DNA of 48,408 bases from Rhodococcus sp. (in: high G+C Gram-positive bacteria) (GCA_004211695.1 SEEV01000037.1:1-48408), one strand, 5' to 3'; shown: positions 17,943 through 27,019, numbered from the stretch's first letter. Notes: generated by a model from the letters alone, not told the origin. Numbers and translations are program-made.

Positions 17943-18986
17943 TCAGTATCCGATCAGTGCGCGAGCGTCGGACAGCAGCGTCGGCATCATCGGCTCCATC
18001 CGCACGAAGGACGGGTTGGCCTCGACCGTCATGGTGCCTGCTCGGCGCGCACGCTTGATGAGTAGAGCGGTGGCGGCCGCTTCTTTGTACCGGGTGAGTG
18101 CGTTGAACCAGTCGATATCGACGACCGGGCTACCGAGCGTCTGTTCGTAGGTGCGGACCACCTCGGCCACCGTCGGCGTTCCGCAGGGCTCGTCAGGCGG
18201 CGTGGCGGGATGCCCGGCCTCGTCCGTGAAGTAGGTGAGCCATGTGAGGTCGACACGCGGATCCCCGACCGACCAGATTTCCCAGTCGATGATGGCCGTG
18301 ACGCGGTTGCCTTCGCACAGCGTGTTACCCAGTCTGTAGTCGCCGTGATTGACCACCGGTGCCACAGCTTCCGGAATCGTGGCGTGCAATGCCTTCGCGC
18401 ACGACAGGTAGTCGCCCTGTAGATCCTCGGGTGCCGTCTCGAATGCGCGTGTCCAACGGTCGATCTCCTCGGACAGCGGAACCGCCGGCTCGTCACCGAG
18501 TCCGATCTCGGACGGCTCGACCTGGTGGAGATGAGCGAGCATCCGGGTGGCGTCGAGGAAGCGCTCGTGGGTCTGAGCGCGGGTGGCAGCATCCCGTGTC
18601 CGCGTGGTGTCGAGCAGCGGCTCGACGCACTCGCCGGCCACCATCTGCATCGCGACGAACGGCGGGATCTCCGGGGGTGTGCCGGAATGCTCGAAGTACA
18701 CCGCCGGAGCGGCGACGTTCGCAGCCCCCTGCAACGCGTTCATGACGCGCCCCTGTCGAAGCACGTCCCGATTGCGAACCGGCGGCAGTCCTGGCGGAGC
18801 CACCTTCAGAACGACAGGCTCGGTGCGGGCCTGCCCCGAGACCTGCGCGATGAAGGTGAGACTCGACGATCCTCCGGTCAGCGACCGCACGTCGGTGATC
18901 AGGGCGTCCGGCTGCCACTGCCTCGCGGCCCGGGACGCGCGAATGGTCAGGTCCGCGAGAAGGTCGGCATGGTCGGTGTGCTGCAT
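17943..18986 (-). CDS. APH-like kinase of the ACAD10/11-associated type
   Basis: A 347-residue aminoglycoside-phosphotransferase-fold kinase. Visible are the nucleotide loop SLTGGSSSLTFIAQV (near 35-49), Lys61 in VVLKVAPPG, the catalytic HGDYRLGN (214-221, Asp216 and Asn221) and a metal-binding DWEIWSVGDP (234-243). This is the phosphotransferase family whose members are fused to ACAD domains in ACAD10/11 and stand alone as LvaA in levulinate pathways, where they phosphorylate a 4-hydroxyacyl-CoA. With the ACAD10/11-like gene in the same operon, that role is favoured over antibiotic resistance. The ATG at 18986 follows GAAGGG. It appears to be the first gene of the seven-gene operon. Confidence 0.83.
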   Translation of the reverse strand: MQHTDHADLLADLTIRASRAARQWQPDALITDVRSLTGGSSSLTFIAQVSGQARTEPVVLKVAPPGLPPVRNRDVLRQGRVMNALQGAANVAAPAVYFEHSGTPPEIPPFVAMQMVAGECVEPLLDTTRTRDAATRAQTHERFLDATRMLAHLHQVEPSEIGLGDEPAVPLSEEIDRWTRAFETAPEDLQGDYLSCAKALHATIPEAVAPVVNHGDYRLGNTLCEGNRVTAIIDWEIWSVGDPRVDLTWLTYFTDEAGHPATPPDEPCGTPTVAEVVRTYEQTLGSPVVDIDWFNALTRYKEAAATALLIKRARRAGTMTVEANPSFVRMEPMMPTLLSDARALIGY

Positions 18987-19029
18987 CGGTCGAAACCCTT
19001 CGTGTGCGCAAAGTAAGAACGCCATTCTG

Positions 19030-19042
19030 AGAACACTGTTCT
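19030..19042. promoter_or_regulatory. Perfect 13-bp palindrome, candidate TetR operator
   Basis: AGAACACTGTTCT is a perfect palindrome about the central C, 44 bases upstream of the kinase start codon. The operon encodes its own TetR regulator (16732-17388), for which this is the most natural site. Confidence 0.5.
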
Positions 19043-19259
19043 GCGTTTCGACGTCCTTGTCAATACCTGGTGATGTCCGGCTTCCTTTCTGAGGGGATCC
19101 GGTCCCCGCCGGGTTGCTCATGCTGCCCTCGGATTCGGCACGCCTTCACGACGCGGCCCACCGACCCCACCGGCCGCGTCGAAATATGCTCATCTGCTTC
19201 AGCTTTCGGTCGAGCAGTCTGGAGTCGCCGCCCCGGCGCCGGGCGATCTCGAAAAAGTA

Positions 19260-19289
19260 TTGCATTGTACTGACCGATAGGTCTATCTT
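19260..19289 (+). promoter_or_regulatory. Candidate promoter with embedded operator for the first ABC importer
   Basis: TTGCAT (19260-19265) and TATCTT (19284-19289) are spaced 18 nt. Within the spacer lie two overlapping inverted repeats: GACC-GATA-GGTC (19272-19283) and GATAG-GT-CTATC (19276-19287). A repressor bound there would cover the -10. The first gene starts about 220 bases downstream. Confidence 0.5.
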
Positions 19290-19509
19290 TTGAGTGGCGC
19301 AGGTCATAGTGACGCGGCAGGTCGGAAGCAGACACTCCGCGTGTCGGTGCCGTCGGCGATCTCCTCCGAGCACAGCGAATGCCCAGAAGTCGAACGGGTA
19401 GCCGATCCAGCGTCGTGCCGAGCGCGCACCACTCCGAAGAGCTGTTGTCGTCAGGCGACGAGCGTTAGGCAGATGTCGCATCTACACGGAAAGGTTTGGG
19501 ACGAACGCA

Positions 19510-20463
19510 ATGATGCTCACCTTCGTGAAGCGAGTGTGGCGAGGTCTGCTCGTGCTGTTTCTGGTAACCGTCGCTGCGGTAGGGCTTCTCGGCCTGGCTC
19601 CCGGCTCGGTTGCCGAAGTGATCTTGGGGGAGAACGGTAGTCCCGACGCGGTCGCCGAGTTGAACTCGCGACTCGGATTGGACCAGCCCTTGTGGCGGCA
19701 GTACCTCGACTGGTTGTGGTCGGCACTGCAGGGAGACCTCGGTACATCGCCGCTCACAGGACAAGACGTGACCCAAGCGATCCTCGACCGCCTTCCCGTC
19801 ACGCTTCAGCTCGCGGCGATGGGACTGATCCTCGCGCTCGTCGCGGCCGTAGTCCTCGCCGTGATCGCGGCGGCGGCGCCGGGCAGCTGGATAGACCGAG
19901 GAATCAGCGCTGTTTCGTCCGGATTCCTGGCCATCCCGGCGTTCATCGCCGGCCCGGTGCTGATCTACTTCCTGGCATTGAAGCTCGGGTGGTTACCCGT
20001 CTCCGGGTGGTCGCGCATCGGCGACGGCCTGGGCAAGAACCTCCAGTACGCGTTGCTGCCGGCGGTCGCCATCGCATTCGTCGAGATCGCCACCTTCCAG
20101 CGGCTCCTGCGCACCGACCTGGTGGGCAGTCTTCGCGAGGATTATGTCGCCGCCGCACGCGCTAAAGGCATGTCTCGCTCCTATGTGCTGTTCAGACATG
20201 TGCTACGGCCGTCGTCGTTTTCATTGATCACGATGGCAAGCATAAGCCTGGGCCGCCTGATCGGCGGAACGGTGGTCGTCGAGATCATTTTCGGACTGCC
20301 GGGACTGGGGCAGCTGGTTTCCTCTTCCATCACCCTGCGCGACGTGGTCACGGTTCAAGGCGTTGTGGTCTTCATCGCGCTGATTTATGTGGTCATCAAC
20401 ATGCTCGTCGACTTCAGTTACGGATTTCTCGATCCGAGGGTCAGAAAGGCTGCACGCGCATGA
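19510..20463 (+). CDS. Peptide-type ABC transporter permease (DppB-like)
   Basis: A 317-residue inner-membrane permease of the binding-protein-dependent transport family. About six hydrophobic segments are visible, plus the periplasmic loop with LGLDQPLWRQYLDWL and GDLGTS, and the EAA-type cytoplasmic loop DYVAAARAKGMSRSYVLFRHVLRPS that contacts the ATPases. It pairs with the DppC-like permease, whose ATG overlaps its stop by four bases. It starts a B-C-A-D-F operon for import of a peptide, opine or other substrate; the ligand is not inferable. ATGs at 19510 and 19513 are both possible. Confidence 0.88.
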   Translation: MMLTFVKRVWRGLLVLFLVTVAAVGLLGLAPGSVAEVILGENGSPDAVAELNSRLGLDQPLWRQYLDWLWSALQGDLGTSPLTGQDVTQAILDRLPVTLQLAAMGLILALVAAVVLAVIAAAAPGSWIDRGISAVSSGFLAIPAFIAGPVLIYFLALKLGWLPVSGWSRIGDGLGKNLQYALLPAVAIAFVEIATFQRLLRTDLVGSLREDYVAAARAKGMSRSYVLFRHVLRPSSFSLITMASISLGRLIGGTVVVEIIFGLPGLGQLVSSSITLRDVVTVQGVVVFIALIYVVINMLVDFSYGFLDPRVRKAARA

Positions 20464-21353
20464 CGATGACGACTTCTGTCGAGGAAGACCCCGCCGTGAA
20501 TGCGTTGGTGGAACAACCGATCGTGCCACCCGTGAAAAAGAGGCGATCGGTCGTTGTCCGGGTCTGCTACGCATGGTTGGGGATGATCATCGTTCTTGCC
20601 ATATGTGCAAACTTTCTACCGATCGCCGACTATGCCGTTCCTGTGGGTCCTTCACGAATGGGTCCACAGTGGGGATCGCTGGACCTCCTCCTCGGCACCG
20701 ATAGTTTCGGCCGATCGATCCTCTCGCGCTGTGTCTACGGGGCCCGGGTGTCGCTGGTCGTGGGTGGGGTAGCCGGAATTGCAGGTTTGCTGATCGGTAC
20801 TGCGCTGGGCATGGTCGCCGGTTTCTTCGGAAGAAGGTCGGAATGGATCATTTCACTACTCGCCGATGCGATGCTGGCATTTCCGCCGCTCATCCTCTTG
20901 CTTGCATTGGCTTCGATTCTGACGCCGAGTGTCACGACGATTCTCATCGGGCTCACCCTCGTGACGATCCCCACTTTCATTCGCCTTGCACGCGCCACCA
21001 CGATCTCCTGGGCGTCAAGAGAATTCGTTCGTGCGGCCAAGAACCTCGGTGCCGGCAATGCCAGAACTCTGCTGAAGGAAATTCTCCCGAACATCGTACC
21101 GTCCTTGGGGGCATTTTTCCCCATCGTGATCGCGGCGCTTATCGTCGCCGAAGGATCGTTGAGCTTCCTCGGGCTCGGAATTCCACCACCTCAACCCAGC
21201 TGGGGCGGAATGATCAGCGACGGAAAAGCATCGATAGCTACCGCGCCGCACCTGGTATTCGTGCCGGCGGTGGTCATCTTCCTGACCGTATTCTCGCTCA
21301 ACCAGATCGGTGACCAACTGCGCCTGCGGTTCGATCGCACCATGCAGGACTGA
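20460..21353 (+). CDS. Peptide-type ABC transporter permease (DppC-like)
   Basis: A 297-residue permease. An N-terminal cytoplasmic tail is followed by a membrane segment (VCYAWLGMIIVLAICANF), the conserved LLGTDSFGRSILSRCVYGARVSL, four or five more membrane segments, and the EAA loop EFVRAAKNLGAGNARTLLKEILPN. FLGLGIPPPQPSWG near the C-terminus is a strong DppC/OppC signature. It overlaps the DppB-like gene (ATGA at 20460) and works with it as a heterodimer. Confidence 0.88.
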   Translation: MTMTTSVEEDPAVNALVEQPIVPPVKKRRSVVVRVCYAWLGMIIVLAICANFLPIADYAVPVGPSRMGPQWGSLDLLLGTDSFGRSILSRCVYGARVSLVVGGVAGIAGLLIGTALGMVAGFFGRRSEWIISLLADAMLAFPPLILLLALASILTPSVTTILIGLTLVTIPTFIRLARATTISWASREFVRAAKNLGAGNARTLLKEILPNIVPSLGAFFPIVIAALIVAEGSLSFLGLGIPPPQPSWGGMISDGKASIATAPHLVFVPAVVIFLTVFSLNQIGDQLRLRFDRTMQD

Positions 21354-21413
21354 CTCGAACTGCTCCGAGTACTTCTCGTTCTCCCTTCCTGTCGAGAAAC
21401 ATGAAAGGCCGAA

Positions 21414-22982
21414 ATGCTCCCGAGAAACCGTGTGCTGGTGGCTGCCGCCGCCGCTGCCGTATTGATGTCGAGCGCCTGTGGTAGCGGGGCCGGTTCGACA
21501 ACCGGCACTGCTTCGATCGAAGGGCCGTCAGGCGAGCCGGTAGTCGGCGGCACCGGCCACATCATCGAATCTGCCGAACCCCGCAGCCTCGATCCGGCGG
21601 TGATCGCCAACTCGTACGCGAACTCGCCTCTCCTGGGCAATGCTCTGTACGGCACTCTGATGATCAACGACCCGCAGACGAACGCCATCGAGTTCACGAT
21701 GGCCGAGGACTTTTCCTCCGCGGACGGAGGCAAGACGTTCACACTCCGACTGCGGGACGGACTTCAATTCTCCGATGGAACCCCCTACGACGCCGCAGCA
21801 GTCAAGAATGCGTGGCAGCACGTGCAGGACCCCGCAACTGCGTCACCGGACCGCCCGCAGGCCGCACTGATCGAAGCCAGCGAAGTCGTCGATCCGCGCA
21901 CACTGAAAGTTACTCTGACCGAGCCGGTTCCGAACTATGCGAACGCGGTTCTACAGACCTCGCTGAACTGGATCGCGTCACCGGAAACCCTCGGTGCCGA
22001 CAAGGCGCAGATCGATGCGAACCCGATCGGAGCCGGTCCGTACACCCTCGAGCAGTGGTCGCGTCAAGACGTGATCAAGTTGACGAGGAACGAGAATTAC
22101 TACGACGCTCCACGGCCATACCTCGACAAGATCGAGATCCGCGCGATCACAGACGCTGACCAGAGATACAACACTCTGGTCAGCGGCGGCGCAGACCTGG
22201 CCCTGGAGGGTGTGTGGACGAACATCGACAAAGCCAAGAGCGGCGGATTGCAGAACGCGGTCGTTCCCCTGGGCGGCGGCCTCGCGATGGTGTTGAACAA
22301 CACCAAGGCACCGTTCGACGATGTACGCGCGCGCACGGCAGTTGCAGCTGCGCTCGATCTCGACGGAATCAACAACGCAATCTTCCAGGGCACCGGGGAG
22401 ATCCCGACGACCCTGTTCGACGAGAGTTCCCCCTTCTACAAGGATATTCCGCTGGCGGAGCAGAATCTCGTCGAGTCACAGAAGTTGCTCGACGAGCTTG
22501 CCTCCGAGGGGAAACCGCTCGAATTCACACTCTCGGTCTTCCCCGGGAACAAGGACTTCGGCGAGGCGGTTCAGACGCAGCTGAGTACGCTCCACAATAT
22601 CAAGGTCGACGTTCGCACGATCGACCTTGCAGAGTACGGCAAGATCATGTCCCAGAAGGACTACGACGTCATCACCAGCACGGTGATGTTCGCCGATCCT
22701 GAGCCGCGCCTGTGGTTCGGATTCAACAGCGAGTCGAGCGGCAACTACAGCGGTGTCAAGGACACCCAACTCGATGCAGCTCTCGACAAGGGACGGGTTT
22801 CCACCGACGAGGCAGAACGAATTTCGGCGTACGAGGAAGTCCAGAACCGACTCGTCGAGCTCAATCCGGTCATCTTTTACACACGCGCATCACCCGGCGT
22901 CATCGCCAACCCCGATGTCGGAGGCGTGCAGCAGTACGGCATCGGATCAGTGCTCCCCGAGACCCTGTGGATTCAGGAGTAG
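21414..22982 (+). CDS. ABC transporter substrate-binding lipoprotein (family 5)
   Basis: A 522-residue solute-binding protein. A signal peptide with Arg residues and a hydrophobic Ala-rich stretch ends in a lipobox with Cys22 (MSSAC), so the mature protein is lipid-anchored outside the membrane. Family-5 features follow: LDPAVIANSYANSPLLGNALYGTL, FTLRLRDGLQFSDGTPYDAAAVKNAW, NPIGAGPYTLEQW and the ADGxx-like ENYYDAPRPYLDKIE. Family 5 binds peptides but also opines, glycosides and other ligands. The pocket cannot be matched to a ligand here. The gene lies 60 bases after the permease and 56 before the ATPase gene. Confidence 0.9.
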   Translation: MLPRNRVLVAAAAAAVLMSSACGSGAGSTTGTASIEGPSGEPVVGGTGHIIESAEPRSLDPAVIANSYANSPLLGNALYGTLMINDPQTNAIEFTMAEDFSSADGGKTFTLRLRDGLQFSDGTPYDAAAVKNAWQHVQDPATASPDRPQAALIEASEVVDPRTLKVTLTEPVPNYANAVLQTSLNWIASPETLGADKAQIDANPIGAGPYTLEQWSRQDVIKLTRNENYYDAPRPYLDKIEIRAITDADQRYNTLVSGGADLALEGVWTNIDKAKSGGLQNAVVPLGGGLAMVLNNTKAPFDDVRARTAVAAALDLDGINNAIFQGTGEIPTTLFDESSPFYKDIPLAEQNLVESQKLLDELASEGKPLEFTLSVFPGNKDFGEAVQTQLSTLHNIKVDVRTIDLAEYGKIMSQKDYDVITSTVMFADPEPRLWFGFNSESSGNYSGVKDTQLDAALDKGRVSTDEAERISAYEEVQNRLVELNPVIFYTRASPGVIANPDVGGVQQYGIGSVLPETLWIQE

Positions 22983-23038
22983 GCCTGCCGTGACGAACGG
23001 TGATCCCCGCCTCCGGTCGAAGAAAGGTGCCCAGGAAG

Positions 23039-24051
23039 ATGAGTGATACGCCGCTCCTTCAGGTGCGTAACCTGCATACCTACATCGGTTCGCCTCGAGG
23101 CGTCGTGCGTGCGGTCGACGGAGTGAGCTTCGACCTGTCAGGGTCGGAGGCGCTCGGGGTGGTCGGCGAGTCGGGTTCGGGCAAATCCGTCATGGCCCGC
23201 GCGATCATGGTCTGATGCCGGCGCAGGCCGTGCTGACCGGTGAGGTGTTCTTCGAGGGCCGCGATCTCTTGACGCTGAGTCAGAAGAAGCGAGAGGCGAT
23301 CTGGGGTAAGAAGATCGCGATGGTGTTCCAAGACCCGGGGCGTTCGCTCAATCCGGTCGTGCGCATCGATCGTCAACTCACCGAAGGGATGCGGCAGCAC
23401 CTGGGCGTCTCGCGTTCCGACGCGAACGGTCGAGCGCTGAACCTTCTTCGGGAGGTTGGAGTTCCGGATCCCGAACGCCGCCTGCGAAACTACCCACACG
23501 AACTGTCGGGTGGCATGCGCCAGCGCGTGATGCTCGCTATCGCGCTGGCGTGTGAGCCCGACCTCCTGATCGCCGACGAGCCCACGACAGCGCTCGATGT
23601 CACCATCCAACGGCAGATTCTCGACCTCTTGCGCAGGGTGCAGGTCGAACGAGGCATGTCGCTGATGCTGATCAGTCACGACCTCGCTGTGGTCGCGGGC
23701 CGTACCGACCGCGTCGCAGTGATGTATTCGGGCACGATGGCCGAAGTCGGCTCGACCCGGCAGGTGTTCGAGTCGCCGCAGCACAGATATACCCACGCAC
23801 TTCTCGGCGCCACTCCCGCTATCGATCACGAGCGACACACGCCGCTGAGACTGATCCCCGGATCGTTACCTGCACCGACCAACCCACCGTCGGGATGCCG
23901 ATTCGCCCCGCGGTGCGAGTTCGCCGACGCGGCATGCGTCGATCCCGGTCCCGCGATGGGTTCCGTGGGTTCGGATCATGAGTTCGCGTGTATCAATCCT
24001 GTTGGCAAGGATCCGTCATTCACTGTTGGAGGTGAACTCGTTGGCTGGTAG
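23039..24051 (+). pseudogene. Peptide ABC transporter ATPase (DppD-like), frameshifted
   Basis: The first 58 codons (23039-23215) encode [12 protein letters not shown], then DGVSFDLSG and Walker A GESGSGKS, and stop after ARAIMV. From 23215 another frame carries the rest: the Q-loop VFQDPGRSLNP, signature LSGGMRQRV, Walker [13 protein letters not shown], the H-loop His, and the C-terminal oligopeptide-transporter domain with CRFAPRCEF. DppD-type proteins read AIMGLMP at the break; adding one G to the GG at 23209-23210 restores this exactly. It is therefore a one-base deletion in a G run, real or from sequencing. The stop and the new ATG overlap (TGATG), so reinitiation could occur, but the second piece would lack Walker A. 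Confidence 0.85.
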
Positions 24052-25021
24052 TGGAACCGCACATCTGCGCGGAGACGACACGCTTCTGAGCGTTCAAGAT
24101 CTCGAGGTCGAGTACAGAACCAAGGGCGGGACCTTCAAGGCGGTCGGCGGTATCAGTTTCGATCTGAAGAAGGGAGAGACGCTCGGGATCGTCGGTGAGT
24201 CCGGGTGCGGCAAGTCCACCACCGGACGGGCCGTCCTCCGTCTCGATCCCATTGCGGGCGGACGAATCCGCTACGGCGACGAATGGATCGAGGAGGTAGC
24301 CGAGAAGCGCATGCGCCTGCTGCGCCGGCAGATGCAGATGATATTCCAGGATCCGGTGGCGTCGCTCAATCCGCGGCGATCGGTGAAGGAGATCGTGGTC
24401 GAGGGGCTTGCAATCGACGGTGCATCCGCCGAAGACCGAGCCGTCGCGTCGAAGGCGGTGTTGGATCAAGTCGGGCTGTCCGGCGACCGGTTCGCGGACA
24501 TGGTGCCGCGCCAGTTGTCCGGCGGTCAGGCCCAGCGGGTGGCGATAGGACGTGCTCTTGCGCTCAACCCCCGATTGCTGATCTGTGACGAGCCGGTGTC
24601 CGCCTTGGATGTCTCGGTTCAAGCGCAGATCCTCAATCTTCTCGAGGGCCTCAAGAAGGCGTTCGATCTGACAATCGTCTTCATCGCACACGATCTGGGT
24701 GTGGTGCGGACCGTCAGTGACAACGTTCTGGTGATGTACCTGGGGAAGGTGTGCGAATTCGGCGACTCGAGCGAAGTTTACGAGAATCCGGCGCACCCGT
24801 ATACCAGGGCGCTACTGGACTCTGTGCCACTGACCGATCCGGAGAAGGGATTTGCGGGGCCGGCGCTTCAGGGCGATATTCCGTCACCGTTGCGGCCGCC
24901 GGAGGGATGCCGGTTCAGGACTCGTTGCCCATCGGCGCAGAGCAAGTGTTCGGAGGAAGAACCAGTGATCCGCGAGATCCGTACGGGTCAGTACGCCGCG
25001 TGCCATTTCCCCCTGAACTGA
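24041..25021 (+). CDS. Peptide ABC transporter ATPase (DppF-like)
   Basis: A 326-residue ATPase. Walker [11 protein letters not shown]-loop [11 protein letters not shown], signature LSGGQAQRV, Walker [13 protein letters not shown] and a C-terminal domain with [14 protein letters not shown] are all intact. The TTG at 24041 is chosen as the start because GGAGG sits 8 nt upstream; a GTG at 24032 overlaps the RBS. It overlaps the end of the DppD-like gene. With the partner ATPase frameshifted, the importer would need this ATPase to act alone or with another D subunit, for example that of the second importer. Confidence 0.88.
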   Translation: MAGSGTAHLRGDDTLLSVQDLEVEYRTKGGTFKAVGGISFDLKKGETLGIVGESGCGKSTTGRAVLRLDPIAGGRIRYGDEWIEEVAEKRMRLLRRQMQMIFQDPVASLNPRRSVKEIVVEGLAIDGASAEDRAVASKAVLDQVGLSGDRFADMVPRQLSGGQAQRVAIGRALALNPRLLICDEPVSALDVSVQAQILNLLEGLKKAFDLTIVFIAHDLGVVRTVSDNVLVMYLGKVCEFGDSSEVYENPAHPYTRALLDSVPLTDPEKGFAGPALQGDIPSPLRPPEGCRFRTRCPSAQSKCSEEEPVIREIRTGQYAACHFPLN

Positions 25022-25056
25022 CCGGCCAGGCCACCGGAGCCTGCCGCAACCCACCC

Positions 25057-25098
25057 ACGCGGGCCAGGCGGTCGATTGCTCGACCGCCCGGCCCGCGT
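25057..25098. terminator. Bidirectional hairpin between the two importer operons
   Basis: A 19-bp stem with one A/C mismatch: ACGCGGGCC-A-GGCGGTCGA (25057-25075), TTGC loop, and TCGACCGCC-C-GGCCCGCGT (25080-25098). It lies between the convergent DppF-like gene (stop 25021) and the second importer's last gene (stop 25113). Confidence 0.85.
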
Positions 25099-25112
25099 AG
25101 TGTTCTCGTCGA

Positions 25113-26045
25113 TCAGTTCTTCGGCGAGTTTCCGGAACCGGCCAGGGCGTCTCGTAGTCCGTCGCCGAACGTCGAGAACGCAAGTACGGTAATCACGATC
25201 ATCAGCGCTGGAGCAACGATGAGTCCCGGTGCGGTATAGACGTCGTCGAACGCCTCGCGCACCATCGACCCCCACGATGTCTGTGGGGGCTGGACGCCCA
25301 GGCCGAGGAAGCTCAGGCTCGCCTCCGCAACGATCGCGACACCGGCGGAGAACGACAACTGCACCAGAAGCGGTGACGATGCGTTGGGCAGAACGTGGCT
25401 CCGCAGCAGGCGTCCCCGGCTGCATCCGAGTGCCCGCGCCGCCTCGATATACGTCTCGGTGGCAATGGACTCGGCGGCACTGCGAGCCAGGCGATACAGC
25501 GACGGCGCCATGACCAGACCGATGGCGAGCATGGCGTTGGTCAGGCCCGGGCCGAAGATACCGATGATCGCCACCGCGAGGATCAACGGAGGCAGGGCCT
25601 GGAGCGCATCCGAAAAGCGGCTGACCACACCGCCCAGCCACCCTCCGACGAGACCTGCCAGCAAACCTGTGGGGATACCGATCAACGCTGCGACACCGAC
25701 AGCTTGCACGACTGCCAGCATCGTCACGCTCGCGGAGGCCAGTAGGCGGCTGAACATGTCTCGACCGTAGACGTCGGTGCCGAGCCAGTTCTGTTCGGTC
25801 GGCGCCGAAAGACTGTTGCTCAGGTTCTGCGCATTCGGGTCGTATGGTGCGATCGCATCGCCGAACACGGCCAACAGGAGGACGAACAGCAGAAATCCCA
25901 GGGCGATCATGGCCGGAACATTGCGGCGTAACAGGCGCAGTGGGCGGGATGTGCGCAGCGAGTGCCCGACGCGATGACGGGAACGCTGCGATGGTTGCGT
26001 CCCGGTGACAGGCGTCTGCGCCTCAGCGACGGTGGTTTCGCTCAT
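25113..26045 (-). CDS. Peptide-type ABC transporter permease (DppC-like), second importer
   Basis: A 310-residue permease with an Arg-rich cytoplasmic N-terminus, a first membrane segment (MIALGFLLFVLLLAVFG), WLGTDVYGRDMFSRLL, further membrane segments, the EAA loop TYIEAARALGCSRGRLLRSHVLPN and the DppC signature FLGLGVQPPQTSWG. It is the last gene of the second importer's minus-strand operon (D-F-B-C) and follows the DppB-like gene after 32 bases. Confidence 0.88.
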   Translation of the reverse strand: MSETTVAEAQTPVTGTQPSQRSRHRVGHSLRTSRPLRLLRRNVPAMIALGFLLFVLLLAVFGDAIAPYDPNAQNLSNSLSAPTEQNWLGTDVYGRDMFSRLLASASVTMLAVVQAVGVAALIGIPTGLLAGLVGGWLGGVVSRFSDALQALPPLILAVAIIGIFGPGLTNAMLAIGLVMAPSLYRLARSAAESIATETYIEAARALGCSRGRLLRSHVLPNASSPLLVQLSFSAGVAIVAEASLSFLGLGVQPPQTSWGSMVREAFDDVYTAPGLIVAPALMIVITVLAFSTFGDGLRDALAGSGNSPKN

Positions 26046-26077
26046 GAAACGTGCCTTTCGACAGGTCGGACCGGGTG

Positions 26078-27019
26078 TCAGGACCGAACGCGAGGGTTGA
26101 AGTAGCCGCCGGCCAAGTCGACTACAAGATTGATGGCCACGATCGCTACGGCCATGACCATGACGATTCCGAGGATCACCGGGATATCGCGGGTGAACAC
26201 AGAATTCACCGCGAGCGTGCCGAGGCCAGGGAGTGCAAAGACGAACTCGACGGTGACCGCACCGGCGAGTACCCGGCTGACCTGTAGACCGAGGACGGTG
26301 ACAATCGGGACACCGGCGACCTTCAGCGCGTGCTTACCCACGATCTGCTTCGTGCGCAGTCCTTTCGCGCGAGCCGTGCGGATGAAGTCCCTGCCGAGCG
26401 TATCCACCACAGCGGCGCGGGTCTGGCGGGCTACTTCCGCAGTGGAGATCGCGGCGATTGCAATGGCCGGCAGTATCAAGTGCTGCAACCAGGGCACGAT
26501 GCCGTCGGCGATCGGCAGGTAGCCGGTCGCGGGAAAGATCGGGGTGGAGATCGCCAGCGCGATCACGAGTACGAGTCCGACGATGAATGGCGGTACAGCC
26601 ATCGCGACACTCGCGAAAGCGGTGAGTGCACGGTCGATGAGGGAATTCGCGCGCATCGCGGCGACGATTCCGAGCGGGAGGCCCACGACGACGACGAGCG
26701 CCATGGTCACCACGGCCAACGACAACGTCACGGGAATGCGTTCGGCCAGTATCTGCGCCACCGACTGCGAACTGTAGAGCGAGGTGCCGAAGTCACCGGT
26801 CAGGATATGGCCCAACCACTCGAGGTACCGAAGGATCAGCGGTTCGTTGAGGCCGAGTTGTTCGCGCAGTGCGGCGATGTCCTGCGTCGATGCGTTGTCT
26901 CCCGCCAAGTTCGCCGCGGCGTCACCGGGCATCAGGTCGACGAGTACGTACACGAAGAAACTCAGGAACAGCAGCAGTGGAATCGCCGAGAGAAGTCGCT
27001 TGGCCAGTAGGGTGGGCAT
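26078..27019 (-). CDS. Peptide-type ABC transporter permease (DppB-like), second importer
   Basis: A 313-residue permease. It has LLFLSFFVYVLVDLMPGDAA at the N-terminus, a periplasmic LGLNEPLILRYLEWLGHILTGDFGTSL loop, and the EAA loop DFIRTARAKGLRTKQIVGKHALK. Its ATG overlaps the ATPase stop by one base (27019), indicating coupled translation. It forms the channel with the DppC-like subunit. Confidence 0.88.
   Translation of the reverse strand: MPTLLAKRLLSAIPLLLFLSFFVYVLVDLMPGDAAANLAGDNASTQDIAALREQLGLNEPLILRYLEWLGHILTGDFGTSLYSSQSVAQILAERIPVTLSLAVVTMALVVVVGLPLGIVAAMRANSLIDRALTAFASVAMAVPPFIVGLVLVIALAISTPIFPATGYLPIADGIVPWLQHLILPAIAIAAISTAEVARQTRAAVVDTLGRDFIRTARAKGLRTKQIVGKHALKVAGVPIVTVLGLQVSRVLAGAVTVEFVFALPGLGTLAVNSVFTRDIPVILGIVMVMAVAIVAINLVVDLAGGYFNPRVRS

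Larger units (their letters stand above)
18987..19509. other. Divergent intergenic region, no gene seen
   Basis: 523 bases between the kinase operon (-) and the first ABC importer operon (+). No ORF here has recognisable homology or a convincing start. It holds a perfect palindrome (19030-19042) on the kinase side and a promoter with overlapping inverted repeats (19260-19289) on the importer side. The 200 bases from about 19300 to 19500 are a long leader or spacer in which I see no riboswitch or hairpin that I can support. Confidence 0.5.

Noticed and set aside
17943-18986. Aminoglycoside resistance gene
   Set aside because: The APH fold is shared, but the gene lies in an acyl-CoA operon with an ACAD10/11-like partner; metabolic kinase is more likely.
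19030-19042. A KstR (cholesterol regulon) operator
   Set aside because: The half-sites look similar, but the spacing differs by one base from the KstR motif as I recall it, and no core steroid-ring genes are in the window.
19060-19509. Small protein genes in the 18.99-19.5 kb gap
   Set aside because: Open frames exist on both strands but none has an RBS plus plausible composition.
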